Part shown: positions 59,659 through 64,000 of the stretch, in pieces | Layout of the letters: each line of letters begins with the position of its first letter | How positions within the stretch are numbered: position 1 is the stretch's first letter | NCBI GenBank assembly: GCA_903825035.1 | Contig: CAIJYV010000021.1 | Span: forward strand, 1 to 64,000 | Direction of reading: 5' to 3' | Source: an uncultured Actinomycetes bacterium | Lineage (GTDB): Bacteria > Actinomycetota > Acidimicrobiia > Acidimicrobiales > RAAP-2 | DNA: 64,000 nt | The notes under the pieces: generated by a model | Told to the model about the DNA's origin: nothing | Seen by the model: only the letters and a program-made list of their open reading frames with translations | Databases searched by the model: none | Translations under genes and position numbers: made by a program

Positions 59659-61695
59659 CTAGATAGCCCAGAGGCCACCTGAGTTCATTGCCCAGAGCTG
59701 GCCGTTAGCCCAACAACTCGCCACGTACTCAGACCCCTGAGTGCCGCCTCTAATCGAAGTGATTCGGTTGGCAATTACGTGAGAGCCCAGGATTGACCCA
59801 GTTTTGGCGGCAACAACGAAGAGTAAGCCCGCGCTACCCCCTTGCCAAATCCCGGTTCCGGCGACGAAGAGGTCCCCTCGCGGATCCACTGAAAGTGATG
59901 TGGCTTCAAAGGTTTGCGTGCGGAATGCCGAGAGTACGTTCAGCGTGGTAACTGTTCGACCTGGTACGTACTGACCAAAAATTCTTGTCGCTTTGGGGGC
60001 GAGCACCGAGACGATGTTGGTTGCATCTGTTGACTTTAGGAAAAAGAGGTTACCCCGGGAATCGAATTTCATACTCTCGTTGTTAAAAGGAACACTGGTG
60101 AGCAAGTTAATTTGAGTCTCGACATTCGCCTGCACGCTTTGACCAAAGAATGTTCCAGACTTGGCGGGAACAACGAAGGCTCCTGGTATGGATTGGGTTC
60201 CCAGCACGAGGTTTCCACTGGCGTCGAAGGCCATCGTGTCTACAGCGCCAAAAGATGTAATCGCGTTCAGCGAAGTTAGGGAGTTGGCACTTATCGTTTG
60301 ACCAAAAATTCTTTGAGTACTTCGAGCGAGGACTCGTACCGCGCCAACCGGCTCTTGTCCGATGTAGAGGTTCCCCTTGTGATCGAACGCCAAGGATGAA
60401 GGTTCAACCAACCCCGAAGCAGCGTGCACTACCGAAACAACTCCCGCTCGGACTTTTTGACCGAACAAAGTCGAGGTCACCTTAGGTAAAACGAGAACTT
60501 GGTTGGTTCCGGGCGAATTAAAGAATGCATTGCCCTTGGCGTCGACTGCGACATTGTCACCCGTTGTTCCGTTCGAAAAATTAAGCGGAGTGTTCTTCGG
60601 AAAAGTGAAAAGTTGACCCATGATTACCGTCGAACCATCAATATTCCCGCTCGCCACTGGGATTACTCCCAATTGATTGGTACTCACCACAAAAACATTC
60701 CCGTGAGCATCGAGATTCAGGCCCAGAAATTGGGTCGGGCCTTGCCCGACCACCACCTGAGATTCCACTCCTGGAGTCACCGAGCTACCGAATACAGAGG
60801 TTGTCGTTGACCCAGGAATAACGCTCACCTCGGCCACGGAACTGTGGGTGAAGAAGAGGTCGCCATTCGCATTGACTGAAAGGTCGAAGCAACTATCGCC
60901 ACTGGCAAATACGGCAGCGGTCAGAGTGACTTGCGCGCCACTAGTGATTGATTGTCCAAAGAGGTTCGTCGTAACTGGAGCAATGACCGCAATGCCGGCC
61001 GATCCTCCTAGGAATAAATTGCCAGCAGCGTCCACCGCGATCGAAGATGCGTCCGGCAAATTTGCCGTCACGGGCAGGAAGGTTGTTTGATTAGCTGGAG
61101 AGAACTGACCCAAGTAGGTGTCGGTGGTGGCGGGGATGACAGCTACGTCGCTCAACGCATTGCTCACGACATAGAGCTCCCCACGACTCCCAAAAGCCAG
61201 ACCCATCGGCGAAATAATTCCGTGCGCGGCGCTCAGGGTTGCCGAGCGATTTGCTACGAAACGCTGTCCAAAGATTGTGCGGTTCGCCCTAGTAATAACC
61301 GTGATCGAATCGGCGTAACCTGCGTTGCTTACGAAGAGGTCGCCGTGCGAGTCGACGGTAACCGAAGCGGCTAGATCGAGCCCCATGATGGCAAGTACGG
61401 GAGCGATTCTGCCTCGGACTACGTGTTGTCCGAATAGCTGACCAGTGGATGCGGGCAGCACGTAAACCAAATTGGTTACTGGTGATACGGAAAAGGCGTT
61501 ACCTTGAGCATCGACTGCGACTCCGGCCATAAAGGTAGGGGTGGCTGCGAGTTTTTGGTTTAAGGCGCGGGGTGGTGTCGCGTTTGCGCTGATTGGAAGC
61601 ACGACCGCCAGCGTCGCAATAACGAGACACAAAAATAGCGTCCTGCGAATCGAATTCCAAGTGCCAAGAGTGTCAGTTTTACGTGAAAGATTCAT
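59659..61695 (-). CDS. Secreted beta-propeller-like repeat protein
   Basis: Signal peptide; recurring D..GNLF(V/L)..... and V.P.....LFGQ.V... units (LFGQHVV, IFGQRFV, LFGQSIT, LFGQKVR, IFGQTIS, FFGQSVQ, IFGQYVP). Confidence 0.75.
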   Translation of the reverse strand: MNLSRKTDTLGTWNSIRRTLFLCLVIATLAVVLPISANATPPRALNQKLAATPTFMAGVAVDAQGNAFSVSPVTNLVYVLPASTGQLFGQHVVRGRIAPVLAIMGLDLAASVTVDSHGDLFVSNAGYADSITVITRANRTIFGQRFVANRSATLSAAHGIISPMGLAFGSRGELYVVSNALSDVAVIPATTDTYLGQFSPANQTTFLPVTANLPDASSIAVDAAGNLFLGGSAGIAVIAPVTTNLFGQSITSGAQVTLTAAVFASGDSCFDLSVNANGDLFFTHSSVAEVSVIPGSTTTSVFGSSVTPGVESQVVVGQGPTQFLGLNLDAHGNVFVVSTNQLGVIPVASGNIDGSTVIMGQLFTFPKNTPLNFSNGTTGDNVAVDAKGNAFFNSPGTNQVLVLPKVTSTLFGQKVRAGVVSVVHAASGLVEPSSLAFDHKGNLYIGQEPVGAVRVLARSTQRIFGQTISANSLTSLNAITSFGAVDTMAFDASGNLVLGTQSIPGAFVVPAKSGTFFGQSVQANVETQINLLTSVPFNNESMKFDSRGNLFFLKSTDATNIVSVLAPKATRIFGQYVPGRTVTTLNVLSAFRTQTFEATSLSVDPRGDLFVAGTGIWQGGSAGLLFVVAAKTGSILGSHVIANRITSIRGGTQGSEYVASCWANGQLWAMNSGGLWAI

Positions 61696-62065
61696 ACCCC
61701 ACCCTAACCCTTAGCGAATTACTGCTGAATCTGGTCACTGGCACCGAGCATCATGAGCGAGTTCTAAAACTGTTCTTCGACTGTCTCGAAGGAAGAAGGG
61801 CACCCATTCGGTTTGGCGAAAATTGATTCCCGAAACATCCTTGAGACATGTTGTCGTCAGTCCCCTGGTTCGGTGCCTTTCGAAATAATTGTTTAAAGCA
61901 CTCTTGATTTTTGCCCTCATCTCCTACGCAGGGTATTTACGTGACAGACAAGGTAACGGATGGTGCAACCAACCCATCGCCCTACTCTCGAAAATTGCCA
62001 GCCCGAGTTGCCGGGCACCGATGCCCTCGAGCCCGTAATCTGATTCAAGAACCAAGGAGAGCGAA

Positions 62066-62830
62066 ATGACCCACAACCTCAAAGCCGAAACTATCTCGTT
62101 CGCTGGGCACGAAGGCGACGAGATCGAGGGGTATCTCGCGGTACCAACTGACAGCGCGAGCCACGGTTCCGTCGTCGTCATTCACCACCTGCCGGGTTAT
62201 GACGAATCAACGAAAGAGATCGCACGCCGATTTGCCGCCAACGGATACGCCGCCCTTATGCCCAATCTCTATCACCGTCTCGCCCCAGGAGCGTCAGCAG
62301 ATGATGCGGCGGCCATCGCACGAAACGCCGGCGGAATCAGTGACGAGCAACTCGTCGGTGACGCACAAGGTGCAATGCACTACTTGCAAGCACTGGCTAC
62401 CTCAAATGGCAAGGTTGCTTCAATTGGCTTTTGTTCCGGAGGCCGGCAGTCGTTCTTGGCGGGTTGTCGACTCCCCCTGGATGCAGTTATTGACTGCTAC
62501 GGCGCCTTCGTGTCTACCGATTCAACTCCGGAATTTCCGTTAGCGGTGAAGGGCCTACTCGGTGAAATCCATGGGTTAACCGGTCAAGTACTCGGACTGT
62601 TCGGTGCCGAAGACCAATATCCATCGCCCGAGCAAAACAACGATCTCACCGTGGCGTTGAGCGCTGCGCACAAGCCCCATGAGTTCCACACCTTCGAAGG
62701 AGCCGGCCACGCGTTCTTCAACGTGGATCGCCCCTCCTACCGACCAGAGTCGGCCGTGGAGGGCTGGAAGATCATTATGAAGTTTTTGAGCAAGACCATC
62801 GGAGATCACCATGTGCACCTACCAAACTGA
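62066..62830 (+). CDS. Dienelactone hydrolase family protein
   Basis: VVVIHHLPGYDESTKEIARRFAANGYAALMPNLYHR; IGFCSGGRQSFLAGC nucleophile elbow; GAGHAFFNVDRPSY. Confidence 0.9.
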   Translation: MTHNLKAETISFAGHEGDEIEGYLAVPTDSASHGSVVVIHHLPGYDESTKEIARRFAANGYAALMPNLYHRLAPGASADDAAAIARNAGGISDEQLVGDAQGAMHYLQALATSNGKVASIGFCSGGRQSFLAGCRLPLDAVIDCYGAFVSTDSTPEFPLAVKGLLGEIHGLTGQVLGLFGAEDQYPSPEQNNDLTVALSAAHKPHEFHTFEGAGHAFFNVDRPSYRPESAVEGWKIIMKFLSKTIGDHHVHLPN

Positions 62831-63077
62831 AGTTCTCAAAGTTCGGGCCAGTGGCAAAACTCCCACGGGCTGGGAATCCATGACTGACGCGACCGTCTAC
62901 GTTGACCACCCAATTCACTTCCCCGCGGGACATGCGCTCATGATTGATTTTCTTAATCCATCACTCGGCGCCAGTGCGCGGGTGGGTGTAGAGATGGATG
63001 AGCGGAGCGCGCGCGAACTCGCCCACTCAATTCTGAAAGCCCTCGATGAGGCGCCCGCTGGCGTGCTCGAAAGCTAG
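62811..63077 (+). CDS. Small conserved protein (DUF6295-like), overlapping the dienelactone hydrolase gene
   Basis: MCTYQTEVLKVRASGKTPTGWESMTDATVYVDHPIHFPAGHALMIDFLNPSLGASARVGVEMD; 20-nt overlap. Family name from memory. Confidence 0.6.
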   Translation: MCTYQTEVLKVRASGKTPTGWESMTDATVYVDHPIHFPAGHALMIDFLNPSLGASARVGVEMDERSARELAHSILKALDEAPAGVLES

Positions 63078-63688
63078 CGCTTAAGAAGTTTCGGCAAATA
63101 CGGTAGGCGCTTGACCTGGAAGGTCAGCTCTATCAGACACCATCCAAATCCGATTTGGAAAATTGTTTCACCTTGCAAGAGGTAACCAAACTTCCAATCG
63201 GGCAGTGCGGCAAATGCGACGAGTCCACCACCAATCTGGACGGCGAAGGCCAACCAGCCCCGCCAACTATGGAGTGGACGGAGCAGCACAATGGCCATGG
63301 TGACTTGGGTGAGCGCTCCAGAAACTCCAAGCAAGGTGTGGCCAAGGTTGAAGTAACCGTTGACGTTGTAGGGCACGAGCAAAAGTCCGATTAGGCCAAT
63401 AGCGATATAACGCAGCCCGAAGACCACCATTTTCGCTTGGTCAAGGTATTTGAAGTAGGTAGCCGTGCGCCACAGACCCACGCTCGCCGAGAGATACCCA
63501 GCGGCAATGATCGGCAAAGTCGGCAAGTAGACCCCGTAATAGGAGATTCCGTTGGCGGAGGCGCGGTCACCACCGGCCACCATCCAACAAATAATCAGTG
63601 AGGCAAAAAAGGCGAGCTGTGTTGCGAGCAAAAGCCGTCGCACATGTTGGCCCAGAGTGTCACTATGCAAGTGCACTTTCGTGCTCAT
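63074..63688 (-). CDS. Multi-TM hypothetical membrane protein
   Basis: MSTKVHLHSDTLGQHVRRLLLATQLAFFASLIICWMVAG and further hydrophobic segments. Confidence 0.6.
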   Translation of the reverse strand: MSTKVHLHSDTLGQHVRRLLLATQLAFFASLIICWMVAGGDRASANGISYYGVYLPTLPIIAAGYLSASVGLWRTATYFKYLDQAKMVVFGLRYIAIGLIGLLLVPYNVNGYFNLGHTLLGVSGALTQVTMAIVLLRPLHSWRGWLAFAVQIGGGLVAFAALPDWKFGYLLQGETIFQIGFGWCLIELTFQVKRLPYLPKLLKR

Positions 63689-63692
63689 TGGC

Positions 63693-64000
63693 TTAGCCCT
63701 TGAAGCGTGCGCGTGAAGCCTCAAGCTCCTTCAAAGCCTCGTCGCGGCCAACCCAGTTTTCAACTTTGACCCACTTGCCCTCATCGAGGTCCTTGTAGAC
63801 AGTGAAAAAGTGGGAAATGGTGTCCAAGGTGGCCTTGGGTACGTCAGTGATGTCAGTCGCGGACTTCCACTTCGGGTCGTAGTTGGGCACTGCGAGCAAC
63901 TTGGCGTCTTCTCCCTTTTCGTCCGTCATGTTGCACATGCCGAGAATTTTTACCTCGATCTGACAACCCGGGAAGGTTGGGTACTCGGTCAAAACCAGAA
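63693..64000 (-). CDS. ppa: Inorganic pyrophosphatase, N-terminus beyond window edge
   Basis: GCQIEVKILGMCNMTDEKGEDAKLLAVPNYDPKWKSATDITDVPKATLDTISHFFTVYKDLDEGKWVKVENWVGRDEA. Confidence 0.9.
   Translation of the reverse strand, partial: LVLTEYPTFPGCQIEVKILGMCNMTDEKGEDAKLLAVPNYDPKWKSATDITDVPKATLDTISHFFTVYKDLDEGKWVKVENWVGRDEALKELEASRARFKG

Noticed and set aside
61696-62065. Possible small genes or ncRNA in the gap between the FGQ-repeat gene and dienelactone hydrolase
   Set aside because: ORFs 61735..61920 and 61924..62181 show no RBS or family signal; no convincing RNA fold seen by eye.
1-64000. Prophage, transposon, CRISPR or defence island
   Set aside because: No transposase, integrase, terminal repeats, spacer-repeat arrays or restriction/toxin genes seen; the Mu-F-like motif is isolated.

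Overview
A 64 kb window of actinobacterial chromosome, probably from an Acidimicrobiia-like or freshwater lineage. That placement is inferred from gene content: WhiB-family regulator, Ni-SOD with SodX, MshA-like glycosyltransferase, HelD-like helicase, qcrCAB/ctaE. The window is dense, mostly core metabolism. It holds a complete 14-gene nuoA-N operon, a qcrC-qcrA-qcrB/ctaE respiratory block, and heme genes in two clusters (hemE-hemH-hemY; rex-hemC-hemD-hemB). It also has a hutG-hutH-hutU-hutI operon, ftcD, proC, mshA, sodN/sodX, a tRNA-Lys(UUU) and the end of ppa. I saw no mobile elements, CRISPR arrays or rRNA. The points most worth a second look are: (i) a DivIVA-like coiled-coil protein ending in a phage Mu-F-type Cys-rich motif, next to a YlbL-type PDZ/Lon protease, an MreB-like ATPase and a zincin-family protein whose HExxH site appears lost; (ii) a 990-aa fusion of a catalytically degraded metallophosphoesterase, interrupted by membrane helices, with an MprF/LPG-synthase domain; (iii) a secreted multi-Ig glutamic (G1/eqolisin) peptidase; (iv) a perfect 22-bp palindrome upstream of the whiB-like gene and inverted repeats in the sodN and hemE leaders; (v) the absence of hemA between rex and hemC. 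All family calls come from reading motifs; no database searches were run.
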